Source: Streptomyces noursei (GTDB lineage: Bacteria > Actinomycetota > Actinomycetes > Streptomycetales > Streptomycetaceae). From it: a DNA stretch of 64,000 nt. Below the pieces are notes generated by a model. It did no database searches. It was not told the DNA's origin and saw only the letters and a list, made by a program, of their open reading frames with translations. Position 1 is the stretch's first letter. Each line of letters starts with the position of its first letter. Below are positions 51,941-60,448 of the stretch, in pieces. A program made the position numbers and the translations under genes. Where the stretch lies: assembly GCF_001646665.1 (NCBI RefSeq), contig NZ_LWBU01000011.1:62001-126000 (forward strand). The letters run 5' to 3'.

Positions 51941-52767
51941 CCGACGCCGCCGCCCTCCCGGGGCAGCCGCGCGGCGCCGTGGTCTCGGGCCCGGCGACCG
52001 AACGGGCCGTCAACGTGCTGGCGCCCAACCCGTCCGTGATGACGCTCGACGGCACGAACACCTGGATCCTCTCCGAACCGGACTCGCCGCTCGCCGTGGT
52101 GGTCGATCCCGGGCCCCTGGACGAGGCGCACCTGCGGCACGTGGTGGACACCGCGGAGAGCCTCGGCAAGCGCGTGGCGCTGACGCTCCTGACGCACGGG
52201 CACCCCGACCACGCGGAGGGCGCGGGGCGGTTCGCCGAGCTGACCGGGACGGCCGTGCGGGCCCTGGACCCGGCGCTGCGGCTGGGCGATGAGGGCCTGT
52301 CGGCGGGCCGGGCGATCGAGGTGGGGGGCCTGGAACTGCGGGTCGTGCCGACGCCGGGGCACACCGCCGACTCGCTCAGCTTCCACCTGCCGGCCGACCG
52401 CGCGGTGCTGACGGGCGACACCGTGCTGGGGCGCGGTACGACGATGGTGGCGCACCCCGACGGGCGGCTCGGCGACTACCTGGACTCGCTGCGGCGGCTG
52501 CGCTCGCTGACGGTCGACGACGGCGTCCGCACGGTGCTGCCGGGTCACGGGCCGGTCCTGGAGGACGCCCAGGGGGCGGTCGAGTACTACCTGGCCCACC
52601 GCGCCACCCGGCTCGCCCAGGTGGAGACGGCCGTCGAGAACGGTCACCGCACGGCGGCGGAGGTCGTCGCGCACGTGTACGCGGACGTGGACCGGTCGCT
52701 GTGGCCGGCGGCCGAGCTGTCGGTGCGGGCGCAGCTGGAGTACCTCTCGGAGCACGGGCTGATCTGA
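51937..52767 (+). CDS. MBL-fold metallohydrolase (LACTB2-like)
   Basis: A 276-aa metallo-beta-lactamase-fold enzyme. The metal motif THGHPDHAEG (HxHxDH) is in the N-terminal half, then TPGHTADSLSFHL and LTGDTVLGRG. The C-terminal winged helix (AAEVVAHVYADVDRSLWPAAELSVRAQLEYL) is typical of LACTB2-like endoribonuclease or thioesterase relatives. It is translationally coupled to the NUDIX gene. A detoxification role with its neighbours is possible. Confidence 0.92.
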   Translation: MTDAAALPGQPRGAVVSGPATERAVNVLAPNPSVMTLDGTNTWILSEPDSPLAVVVDPGPLDEAHLRHVVDTAESLGKRVALTLLTHGHPDHAEGAGRFAELTGTAVRALDPALRLGDEGLSAGRAIEVGGLELRVVPTPGHTADSLSFHLPADRAVLTGDTVLGRGTTMVAHPDGRLGDYLDSLRRLRSLTVDDGVRTVLPGHGPVLEDAQGAVEYYLAHRATRLAQVETAVENGHRTAAEVVAHVYADVDRSLWPAAELSVRAQLEYLSEHGLI

Positions 52768-52893
52768 CGGCGGGACAGGACGGGGCGGGGGCGGGACAGG
52801 AGCCCGGCGGCGGAGATGAAGGCGGAGGCGTAGGCGGAGGCCCATGCTTTACGCTCCGCTTACTTCTGTGCTTCGTCCCTGGGGGGATTCTTC

Positions 52894-53778
52894 GTGTTCG
52901 TCCTGTCCATCCTGTTGCTCATCGCCGCCGTGGTGCTGTTCTTCGTCGCGCGCGGCACCGAGAACCGCGGTCTCAAACTCGGTTCGGCCGGCGCCCTGAT
53001 CGCCGGCCTGTTCACCGCCGTGACCAGCTGCGTACACGTGATCAGCGCCTACGAGGTCGGCGTCCCCGTGACCTTCGGCAAGGTCGGTACGCCGATGACG
53101 TCCGGCATGAACCTCACGTCGCCGTTCACCAACGTCACCACCTTCTCCACCCGCCCGGTCGACCTGAACCTGTCCGACAAGGACGTCGTCGAGGTCCGCT
53201 CCTCGCAGGGCGGCGTGATGTACGCGGAGGTGACCGTGAAGTGGGCGGTCACCCCGGCCAAGGCGGTCGAGCTGTACAAGCTGGCCGGCAGCGAGGACGC
53301 GATCCAGCAGCGGCTGGTCTTCCCGGACAGCCGGGAGATCATCCGGAACGTGTTCGCCCGGCACACCAGCGAGGAGGGCTACGCCTCCGCCCGTGAGCAG
53401 ATCAACACCGAGATCGGCGACCTGATCAAGGAGCGCCTCGCCCCGCGCGGCATCGCCGTCACGACGGTCAACCTGCGCAACGTGAAGCCGTCCGACCAGC
53501 TCCAGAGCCAGATCGACCGCAAGATCCAGCAGCAGCAGGCCACCGAGCGGGCGACCGAGGCCGCGCGTACGGCGAAGGCGGAGTCGGAGCGGCGCCGGAT
53601 CGAGGCGGAGGGCATCGCCCGGGCCAACAAGATCCTCAACGACTCGCTGAGCGACAAGGTCCTGATGAACCAGTGCATCGACGCCTACAGGGAAGCCGCC
53701 GCCAAGAACCCGGTGTACGCGGTGCCCTGCGGCGGCGGCAGCGGCAACCCGCTGATCGTGGACGGCACCAAGAAGTGA
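52894..53778 (+). CDS. SPFH/Band 7 (prohibitin-like) membrane protein
   Basis: A 294-aa protein. Two N-terminal hydrophobic segments (2-20, 30-50) precede the SPFH domain (about 52-220, with GVPVTFGKVG and DLIKERLAPRGIAVTTVNLRNV). A charged coiled-coil of QQQATERATEAARTAKAESERRR type follows. Such proteins form membrane scaffolds. GTG 52894 has GGGGGGA 6-7 nt upstream. TTTACGCT around 52848-52855 may be the -10. Confidence 0.92.
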   Translation: MFVLSILLLIAAVVLFFVARGTENRGLKLGSAGALIAGLFTAVTSCVHVISAYEVGVPVTFGKVGTPMTSGMNLTSPFTNVTTFSTRPVDLNLSDKDVVEVRSSQGGVMYAEVTVKWAVTPAKAVELYKLAGSEDAIQQRLVFPDSREIIRNVFARHTSEEGYASAREQINTEIGDLIKERLAPRGIAVTTVNLRNVKPSDQLQSQIDRKIQQQQATERATEAARTAKAESERRRIEAEGIARANKILNDSLSDKVLMNQCIDAYREAAAKNPVYAVPCGGGSGNPLIVDGTKK

Positions 53779-53784
53779 CCTCAT

Positions 53785-53823
53785 GACGATGGGCCGCCCC
53801 GGTGACCGGGGCGGCCCATCGTC
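53785..53823. terminator. Bidirectional terminator between the SPFH and crp genes
   Basis: GACGATGGGCCGCCCCGG (53785-53802) and its exact inverse (53806-53823) form an 18-bp perfect stem with a TGA triloop. It lies between two convergent genes and has no T-run. Confidence 0.9.
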
Positions 53824-53873
53824 GTACGGCGTGCTCGCCGCGGCGTACCCGACGCCGCGGCCCTCTGCCCGGC

Positions 53874-54548
53874 CTAGCGCGAGCGCTTGGCGAGCCGCTC
53901 GACGTCCAGCAGGATCACGGCGCGCGCCTCCAGGCGCAGCCAGCCGCGGCCGGCGAAGTCGGCCAGCGCCTTGTTGACCGTCTCGCGGGAGGCGCCGACC
54001 AGCTGGGCCAGCTCCTCCTGCGTGAGGTCGTGCACGACGTGGATGCCCTCCTCCGACTGCACGCCGAACCGGCGCGACAGGTCCAGGAGCGCACGGGCGA
54101 CACGGCCCGGGACGTCGGAGAAGACCAGGTCGGACATCTGGTCGTTGGTCTTGCGCAGGCGGCGGGCGACCGCGCGCAGCAGGGCGGTGGCCACCTCGGG
54201 GCGGGCGTTCAGCCAGGGCTGGAGGTCGCCGTGCCCGAGACCGAGGAGCTTGACCTCGGTCAGGGCGGTCGCCGTGGCGGTGCGCGGCCCCGGGTCGAAC
54301 AGGGACAGCTCACCGATCAGCTCGCCGGGGCCGAGGACGGCGAGCATGTTCTCGCGCCCGTCGGGCGAGGTGCGGTGCAGCTTCACCTTGCCTTCGGTGA
54401 CCACGTAGAGCCGGTCGCCCGGGTCGCCCTCGTGGAAGAGCGCATCGCCACGGGCGAGCGTCACCTCACTCATCGAGGCGCGGAGCTCCGCGGCCTGCTC
54501 GTCATCGAGCGCCGCGAAGAGCGGGGCGCGCCGCAGAACGTCGTCCAC
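53874..54548 (-). CDS. crp: Crp/Fnr-family regulator Crp
   Basis: A 224-aa cAMP-receptor-type regulator. The cyclic-nucleotide domain spans about 1-115 (LPGE-type GPGELIGELSLFDPGPRTATATAL, with the phosphate-cassette Arg). The C-helix is followed by the HTH, LTQEELAQLVGASRETVNKALADFAGRGWL. In Streptomyces, Crp controls germination, development and antibiotic synthesis. GTG 54548 follows AGGAGAG at 5 nt. A Crp-like box lies upstream between crp and nth. Confidence 0.96.
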   Translation of the reverse strand: MDDVLRRAPLFAALDDEQAAELRASMSEVTLARGDALFHEGDPGDRLYVVTEGKVKLHRTSPDGRENMLAVLGPGELIGELSLFDPGPRTATATALTEVKLLGLGHGDLQPWLNARPEVATALLRAVARRLRKTNDQMSDLVFSDVPGRVARALLDLSRRFGVQSEEGIHVVHDLTQEELAQLVGASRETVNKALADFAGRGWLRLEARAVILLDVERLAKRSR

Positions 54549-54611
54549 GAGTTCTCTCCTATGTCGACCTGCTCAGGGAGGGTGGGTCCCATGATGCCGG
54601 ACGGTAAAACA

Positions 54612-54625
54612 GTGCGATCAATCAC
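54612..54625. promoter_or_regulatory. Candidate Crp-binding site between crp and nth
   Basis: GTGCGATCAATCAC on the plus strand (GTG-N8-CAC) fits the reported Streptomyces Crp consensus GTG-N6-GNCAC in one orientation with one mismatch. On the minus strand it lies just upstream of a TACCGT -10 for crp. Autoregulation of crp, and perhaps control of nth, is suggested. Confidence 0.5.
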
Positions 54626-54731
54626 AACAAGTTTGACGCACTGGTACGCGTGTCCGTACGGCAGGGCCCCGATTGGGTCGTGATCCACTGCGGCCGGGGC
54701 GAATGTCGTCGGTGGCCCTTAGGCTGGCCGG

Positions 54732-55865
54732 GTGTCCAATTCGCCGGTGAGAGCGCAGGCCAAGGGGGCCGGGAGAGTGTCCGGGGAACAGAATTCCGCT
54801 GTGGGCGAACAGGTGTCGCCGGATTCGGCAAATGCCACACATGCGGACAAAGCAACAAAGGCGGTCAAGCCGAACAAGGCGTCGAAGCCGGTCGGGGCCG
54901 CCGGGACGGGCAAGCCCGCCCGGCCCGCGGGCAAGGCTTCCGGCACCGGAAAGGCGGCGGGCGCCGGCAAGGCCGCCGGAACCACCGGCAGGACCTCCGG
55001 CACCACCGGCAAGGGCAAGGCCGGGAAGTCGCGGGGGGCCGGCGGTGCCAAGGGCGACGAGGCGACGCCGAAGAAGACGGTGAAGCCCTGGAAGCCGGAG
55101 TCGCGGCTCGCGATGGTGCGCCGCGCCCGGAGGATCAACCGCGAGCTGGCCGAGGTGTATCCGTACGCCCATCCAGAGCTCGACTTCCGCAACCCCTTCG
55201 AGCTGCTCGTGGCGACCGTCCTGTCGGCCCAGACGACCGATCTGCGCGTCAACCAGACGACCCCCGCGCTGTTCGCCAGGTACCCCACGCCCGAGGACAT
55301 GGCGGCGGCGGCTCCGGAGGAGCTGGAGGAGATCATCCGGCCGACCGGCTTCTTCCGTGCCAAGTCCAGGTCGCTGCTGGGCCTCTCGGCGGCGCTGCGC
55401 GACGAGTTCGACGGCCGGGTGCCGGGCCGCCTGGAGGACCTGGTGCGCCTGCCGGGCGTCGGCCGCAAGACGGCGAACGTGGTCCTGGGCAACGCCTTCG
55501 GAGTGCCGGGCATCACCGTGGACACCCACTTCGGCCGGCTGGTGCGGCGGTGGAAGTGGACCGAGCAGGAGGACCCGGAGAAGGTCGAGGCGGAGATCTG
55601 CGAGATCTTCCCCAAGTCGGAGTGGACGATGCTCTCCCACCGGGTGGTCTTCCACGGCCGGCGCATCTGCCACTCCCGCAAGCCCGCCTGCGGCGCCTGT
55701 CCGATCGCGCCGCTCTGCCCCGCGTACGGGGAGGGCGAGACGGACCCGGAGAAGGCGAAGAAGCTCCTCAAGTACGAGATGGGCGGCTACCCGGGCCAGC
55801 GCCTGGCCCCGCCGCCGGACTACCCGGGCCGCCCGGCGGCGCCCCTGGGCACCGGCGACGAGTAG
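54732..55865 (+). CDS. nth: Endonuclease III with long basic N-terminal tail
   Basis: A 377-aa bifunctional DNA glycosylase/AP lyase for oxidised pyrimidines in base-excision repair. The core begins near residue 122. The helix-hairpin-helix [19 protein letters not shown] contains the catalytic Lys, VDTHFGRLV the catalytic Asp, and [17 protein letters not shown] the 4Fe-4S ligands (about 312-329). The first 120 residues are a Lys/Ala/Gly/Thr-rich, histone-tail-like extension absent from E. coli Nth. TAGGCT (54720-54725) ends 6 nt before GTG 54732, so the mRNA is probably leaderless. Confidence 0.95.
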   Translation: MSNSPVRAQAKGAGRVSGEQNSAVGEQVSPDSANATHADKATKAVKPNKASKPVGAAGTGKPARPAGKASGTGKAAGAGKAAGTTGRTSGTTGKGKAGKSRGAGGAKGDEATPKKTVKPWKPESRLAMVRRARRINRELAEVYPYAHPELDFRNPFELLVATVLSAQTTDLRVNQTTPALFARYPTPEDMAAAAPEELEEIIRPTGFFRAKSRSLLGLSAALRDEFDGRVPGRLEDLVRLPGVGRKTANVVLGNAFGVPGITVDTHFGRLVRRWKWTEQEDPEKVEAEICEIFPKSEWTMLSHRVVFHGRRICHSRKPACGACPIAPLCPAYGEGETDPEKAKKLLKYEMGGYPGQRLAPPPDYPGRPAAPLGTGDE

Positions 55866-55919
55866 ACGATCGGCGGAACGAACCAGTGGCCGGAACGCGT
55901 TGTGAAGCCGGGGGTGCCT

Positions 55920-57158
55920 ATGACGCGCGCTGAAGAACATCCGTACGACCACGGGGCCGACCGCCCGGCCGGGTCGGCCACGCCTCGGCCGACCCCGCCG
56001 CCGGGCATCGAACCCACCGCGCCCCGCGCGCCGCGCCGCCCCGCGGCGCCCGCCGCCGACCGGGAGGCCCCGCGCACCGCGAGCCCCGCCCGTCCACGGC
56101 CCCCCGCCCCGCAGGCCGCACCGAACCCCCAGGCGAACCCCCAGGCCGCCCGCGCCGCGCAGGCTTCGCATTCCGCCCCACAAACCGCCGTGTCCCGCCA
56201 GGCCGCCCCGTCCGCCCCGTCCACGTCCGCCACCGGGACGACGACTCCCTCCCCGCGGCCCACCTCCGCCCCACGGCCCGGCCGGCCGCACACCAGCGCC
56301 CACCGGCCCACCGCTGCCCGCGACAACACCGGCCCCGCGGCCGCCGCCGACAACACCGGCCCCGCAACCGCCCGCGACAACACCGCCCGCGACGCCGACC
56401 CCGTGGCCGCCCCCGCCCGCCCGACCGGTGCGGCGCCCCCGGCGCCCGCCGGGGGCGAAGGGGACCGGACGGTCGCCGGGGGCGCGTCCGACCGGCCGGT
56501 CGCCGTGACCGAGGAGGGGCTGCCCGAGTGGCTGGAGCCGGTGGCCCGCGCGGCGCGCACGGTGGCGCCCGAGCAGCTCAGCCGGTTCCTGCCCCCGGAG
56601 CGCGGGGGCCGCCAGTCCGCCGTGCTCATCCTCTTCGGCGAGGGCGCCCACGGCCCCGAGCTGCTGCTCATGGAGCGCGCCGGCAGCCTCCGCTCGCACG
56701 CCGGGCAGCTGTCCTTCCCCGGTGGCGCCCTCGACCCCGAGGACGGCGACCCGGACGGCGACGGCCTGCTGCGGGCCGCGCTGCGCGAGGCCGAGGAGGA
56801 GACGGGCCTCGACCCCGCCGGCGTACAGATCTTCGGCGTGCTGCCCCGGCTCTACATCCCCGTCAGCGGCTTCGTCGTGGCGCCCGTCCTCGGCTGGTGG
56901 CGCTCCCCGAGCCCGTTCCACGCCGTCGATCCGGCCGAGACCGCCCGCGTCTTCACCGTCCCCGTGGCGGATCTCACGGACCCCGCCAACCGCGCCACCA
57001 CCGTCCACCCCAGTGGCCACCGCGGTCCGGCATTTCTGGTCGAATCGGCCCTGGTCTGGGGGTTCACCGCCGGTGTGATCGACCGGATCATCCACTTCGC
57101 CGGCTGGGAGCGCCCCTGGGACCGGGGGAAGCAGGTCCCGCTCGACTGGCGGTCATGA
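55920..57158 (+). CDS. CoA-pyrophosphatase-type NUDIX hydrolase with disordered N-terminus
   Basis: A 412-aa protein. About 180 N-terminal residues are Pro/Ala/Arg/Thr-rich, with a DNTGPA/ARDNTA repeat near the end of that region. The C-terminal 220 residues are a NUDIX domain of the NUDT7/8 type: LLLMERAGSLRSHAGQLSFP (CoA-specific motif) and LREAEEETGLDPAGV (Nudix box). It probably hydrolyses CoA or acyl-CoA. ATG 55920 has GGGGGTG 3 nt upstream; GTG 55902 is possible. A GGAAC-N19-GTT pattern upstream could be an ECF-type promoter (weak). Confidence 0.88.
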   Translation: MTRAEEHPYDHGADRPAGSATPRPTPPPGIEPTAPRAPRRPAAPAADREAPRTASPARPRPPAPQAAPNPQANPQAARAAQASHSAPQTAVSRQAAPSAPSTSATGTTTPSPRPTSAPRPGRPHTSAHRPTAARDNTGPAAAADNTGPATARDNTARDADPVAAPARPTGAAPPAPAGGEGDRTVAGGASDRPVAVTEEGLPEWLEPVARAARTVAPEQLSRFLPPERGGRQSAVLILFGEGAHGPELLLMERAGSLRSHAGQLSFPGGALDPEDGDPDGDGLLRAALREAEEETGLDPAGVQIFGVLPRLYIPVSGFVVAPVLGWWRSPSPFHAVDPAETARVFTVPVADLTDPANRATTVHPSGHRGPAFLVESALVWGFTAGVIDRIIHFAGWERPWDRGKQVPLDWRS

Positions 57159-57226
57159 CAGGCTGACGCTGTGCTCCGCAGCCGAACGGGGCGGCTGGGG
57201 CGACCGGAGACGAATCTGCGAGGCTA

Positions 57227-58432
57227 ATGACGGTGAACGTGCTGGACATTCTGCTGCTGGTCGCCGCCGTGTGGTTCGCGATCGTCGGATACCGCCAAGG
57301 CTTCGTCGTCGGCATCCTCTCGGTGATCGGCTTCCTCGGCGGCGGGCTCGTCGCGGTCTACCTGCTCCCCCTCGTCTGGGGACCGCTGACGGACGACGCC
57401 AAGGTGTCGACGACCGCGGCGATCGTCGCCGTCGCCATCGTGATCGTCTGCGCCTCGGTGGGCCAGGCCTTCACCACCCACCTCGGCAACAAGCTGCGCC
57501 GTCACATCACCTGGTCGCCCGCCCGCGCGCTGGACGCGACCGGCGGCGCCCTCGTCAACGTCGTCGCCATGCTGCTCGTGGCGTGGCTGCTCGGTTCCTT
57601 CCTGGCCCAGACCACCCTGCCGACCATCGGCAAGGAGGTCCGCAACTCCAAGGTGCTGCTCGGCGTGGACCGGGCGCTGCCCGGGCAGGCCGACACCTGG
57701 TTCACCGACTTCTCCTCGGTCCTCAAGCAGAACGGCTTCCCGCAGGTCTTCAGCCCGTTCGCCAACGAGCCGATCACCGAGGTGCGGGCCCCCGACCCCG
57801 CCCTCGCGGGCAGCCCGGTGGCCGCCCGCGCCAAGAGCTCCATCGTCAAGGTCGTCGGCACGGCGCCCAGCTGCGGCAAGGTCCTCGAAGGCACCGGGTT
57901 CGTCTTCGCCGAGCGCCGGGTCATGACCAACGCCCATGTCGTCGGAGGGGTCGACGAGCCGACCGTCCAGATAGGCGGTGAGGGTCGGCGGTACGACGCG
58001 AAGGTCGTCCTGTACGACTGGCAGCGCGACATCGCCGTACTGGACGTCCCGGACCTGAAGGCCAAGCCGCTCCGCTTCACCGACACGGACGCCCGCAGCG
58101 GCGACAACGCCATCGTCGCGGGCTTCCCGGAGAACGGCGCGTACGACGTCCGCTCCGCGCGGGTGCGCGGGCGGATCAACGCCAACGGCCCGGACATCTA
58201 CCACCGCGGCGAGGTGCGCCGCGACGTGTACTCGCTGTACGCGACGGTCCGCCAGGGCAACTCCGGCGGACCGCTGCTCACGGCGGACGGCAGGGTGTAC
58301 GGGGTGATCTTCGCGAGGTCGCTCGACGACCCGAACACCGGTTACGCCCTGACGACCGACGAGATCCGCCAGGACATCGAGCTGGGCCGGACCGCCAGCC
58401 AGCAGGTCGACAGCCAGGGCTGCGCTCTGTGA
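57227..58432 (+). CDS. Membrane serine protease, CvpA-trypsin fusion (MarP-like)
   Basis: A 401-aa periplasm-facing protease. The N-terminal 130 residues hold four TM helices of the CvpA fold. A trypsin-like domain follows with the triad H237 (MTNAHVVGG), D268 (WQRDIAVLDV) and S346 (RQGNSGGPLL). A Cys at about residue 213 (TAPSCGKV) and one near the C-terminus (SQGCAL) may pair. This is the architecture of M. tuberculosis MarP (Rv3671c), needed for acid and oxidative stress resistance. Gene context agrees with that assignment. Confidence 0.93.
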   Translation: MTVNVLDILLLVAAVWFAIVGYRQGFVVGILSVIGFLGGGLVAVYLLPLVWGPLTDDAKVSTTAAIVAVAIVIVCASVGQAFTTHLGNKLRRHITWSPARALDATGGALVNVVAMLLVAWLLGSFLAQTTLPTIGKEVRNSKVLLGVDRALPGQADTWFTDFSSVLKQNGFPQVFSPFANEPITEVRAPDPALAGSPVAARAKSSIVKVVGTAPSCGKVLEGTGFVFAERRVMTNAHVVGGVDEPTVQIGGEGRRYDAKVVLYDWQRDIAVLDVPDLKAKPLRFTDTDARSGDNAIVAGFPENGAYDVRSARVRGRINANGPDIYHRGEVRRDVYSLYATVRQGNSGGPLLTADGRVYGVIFARSLDDPNTGYALTTDEIRQDIELGRTASQQVDSQGCAL

Positions 58433-58984
58433 GGTCGTGGGCCCTGCCCGGCGCAAGCCCTGCCGCCGACAGCGGCGGCGGGGCGCCTGCCGATCCGGCT
58501 GATCGCCGAGGCGGGCCTCAGTCGCGCGTGTGCCGAAGGCGCGCCGAGACCCAGCGGGCCCGGCGGCGGAGGATACGGGGAATCCCGAGTCGGGGGTCCG
58601 GTCCCTGGGCGACCGGCGGACCGCTCCTCGGGGGAATCGGCGCAGAGGCCGAGCGGCGGTTCCTTGCTGAGTCAGCGTAGTCGTGCGTCCAGCCCATACC
58701 CCGACGTCTGCCCGGGCCCCAAGGTCGGTAACCGCCCCGGGGGCGGCCAATTGGCGTATGCGCCGGGCAATTGGCTGTTCGTCACACAACCGTCTCGCCG
58801 TATGACCGTGTGATCGTCCGGCAGGTCCTCACGGCTCCGTGACTCGACCGCCGGCCCGACCGACGGATCGACGGCCCGACCGACGGACCCGTTCCCCGAC
58901 CGACCGACCGACCGACGGACCGGCCGACCGACCGACGGACCGGCCGACCGACGGACCGGCCGACCGGCCTGCCGTCCGTCGCTC
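58433..58984. other. Gene-free convergent spacer
   Basis: No convincing gene. An 83-codon frame that begins in the protease stop (58429-58680) lacks the expected codon bias. A short dyad CCGCCCC-G-GGGGCGG near 58731-58745 may be a terminator. The right part is the tandem repeat listed next. Confidence 0.55.
58853..58970. repeat. CGAC/CGGAC tandem simple-sequence repeat
   Basis: About 118 bp consist of CGAC and CGGAC units, with CCGACCGACCGACGGACCGG recurring. It lies immediately downstream of the epoxide-hydrolase-like gene. Such arrays are prone to length change between strains. Confidence 0.85.
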
Positions 58985-59917
58985 CTAGCGGTCCGGCTCG
59001 GGGTCCTTCAGCCAGTTGATGAGCTCGGTGGAGAACGCCACCGGGTCCTCCTCGTGGGGGAAGTGCCCCAGCCCGTCGAACAGCCGCCACCGGTACGGGG
59101 CTTCGACGTACTCGCCCGACCCGGCCGCGCTCCGCGTACGCATCGCCGGGTCCAGGGAGCCGTGCAGATGCAGCGTCGGCACCCGTACCGGGCGCTTCAT
59201 GCGCCGGTTGAACTGGATGCCGTCCGGGCGGGCCAGCGACCGCACCATCCACCGGTACGGCTCGATCGAGCAGTGCGCCGTCGACGGGATCGTCATCGCC
59301 CGCCGGTACGCGTCGATCGCGTCCTCACCGGGCTCCTGTCCCGGCCCCGACCAGTCGCGGATCAGCCGCCCCACCAACGCCGCGTCGTCCGCGACGAGCT
59401 GACGCTCCGGCAGCCAGGGGCGCTGGAAGCCCCACACGTACGACCCGGCGCGCGACTGGGCGAAGTCCGACAGCATCGCGGACCGCCACCGCCGGGGGTG
59501 GGGCATCGACGAGACGGCCAGCCGGCGCACCAGCTTCGGCCGCATCACCGCCGCCGTCCACGCCAGGTAGCCGCCGAGGTCGTGCCCGACCAGTGCGGCG
59601 TCGGGCTCGCCGAGCGAGCGCACCACGCCCGTGATGTCGAGCGCCAGGTTCGCCGGGTCGTAGCCCCGGGGCGTACGGTCACTGCCGCCCACGCCCCGCA
59701 GGTCCATGGCGACCGCCCGGAACCCCGCCTCGGCGAGCGCCGGCAGCTGGTGCCGCCACGTCCACCAGAACTGCGGGAAGCCGTGCAGCAGCAGCACCAG
59801 CGGGCCGTCGCCCATCTCGGCGATGTGGAAGCGCGCCCCGTTGGCCGCCACGTCACGATGCGTCCACGGACCATCGATGCGTACGGGGCTGCCGGTGCTG
59901 CTCTCAGGGACGGTCAT
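58985..59917 (-). CDS. Epoxide-hydrolase-like alpha/beta hydrolase (EphE-like)
   Basis: A 310-aa alpha/beta hydrolase. LLHGFPQFWWTWRHQLPAL gives the oxyanion HGxP and Trp positions. The nucleophile is Asp in LVGHDLGGYLAW, as in epoxide hydrolases and haloalkane dehalogenases, and the His is in DGLGHFPHEED. Substrate unknown. Its ATG overlaps the stop of the holin-X gene (ATGA). Its position between the MarP-like and NhaA genes resembles ephE in mycobacteria (from memory). Confidence 0.92.
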   Translation of the reverse strand: MTVPESSTGSPVRIDGPWTHRDVAANGARFHIAEMGDGPLVLLLHGFPQFWWTWRHQLPALAEAGFRAVAMDLRGVGGSDRTPRGYDPANLALDITGVVRSLGEPDAALVGHDLGGYLAWTAAVMRPKLVRRLAVSSMPHPRRWRSAMLSDFAQSRAGSYVWGFQRPWLPERQLVADDAALVGRLIRDWSGPGQEPGEDAIDAYRRAMTIPSTAHCSIEPYRWMVRSLARPDGIQFNRRMKRPVRVPTLHLHGSLDPAMRTRSAAGSGEYVEAPYRWRLFDGLGHFPHEEDPVAFSTELINWLKDPEPDR

Positions 59918-60408
59918 GCAGACGAGCGTGCCACAACCTCGGCGTCGTCCTTCACCGGAAGGGCGGGACGAATCGGACGACCGGCGGCCTCGCGCGGGTG
60001 CGGCTTGGCGTTGCCGAGCACGGCGGCCGTCTGCTTGGCCGAGGCGATCGACCGCTCCGGAGGCTTGACCTTCTTGAACTTGGTCACCGCGAGCAGCGCC
60101 AGCAGACCCGCCAGCACCAGGTAGGCGGCGCCGACGATCAGGAAGGACCAGGCGAGCCCGAGTCCCAGGTTGTGGATGCCGTACGCCGCGGCGAAGCTGA
60201 GCACGGGGAGCGAGAAGAGGGCGAAGACACCCGCGACGCTGATCGCCGCCCCGCCCATCGCGCCGCGCTTGACGTCCTGTCGCAGTTCGGCCTTGGCCAG
60301 CGCGATCTCGTCGTGCACCAGCGCGGACATCTCGGCGGTCGCCGAGGCGACCAGCTGGCCGAGACTGCGCTCCGCACCAGGTCCACCGTTGTCGGCGGGG
60401 TAGCTCAT
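59914..60408 (-). CDS. Actinobacterial holin-X (phage-holin-like) membrane protein
   Basis: A 164-aa protein with two TM helices (about 50-78 and 82-108) after an amphipathic helix containing LVHDEIALAKAELRQDVKR. This is the Holin-X/DUF1469 pattern; despite its name the family is chromosomal and not evidence for a prophage. The C-terminus is a basic tail. GAGGGAG lies 7 nt before the ATG. It is coupled to the epoxide-hydrolase-like gene. Confidence 0.9.
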   Translation of the reverse strand: MSYPADNGGPGAERSLGQLVASATAEMSALVHDEIALAKAELRQDVKRGAMGGAAISVAGVFALFSLPVLSFAAAYGIHNLGLGLAWSFLIVGAAYLVLAGLLALLAVTKFKKVKPPERSIASAKQTAAVLGNAKPHPREAAGRPIRPALPVKDDAEVVARSSA

Positions 60409-60448
60409 CGTCTCGCTCCCTCTTCTTCTCCTACGGTCCGACCTCAGA

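Noticed and set aside
58429..58680. 83-codon frame starting GTGA in the protease stop codon
   Set aside because: Stop-start overlap looks like coupling, but codon third positions are not G/C-biased as in neighbours and the product is Arg-rich without pattern.
57224..58789. Long minus-strand open frame over the MarP-like protease and the following spacer
   Set aside because: Antisense of a protease with an intact catalytic triad; no recognisable domain or ribosome site.
59914..60408. Prophage hint from a holin-annotated family
   Set aside because: The holin-X family is a chromosomal actinobacterial membrane family; no other phage gene, integrase or att site is nearby.
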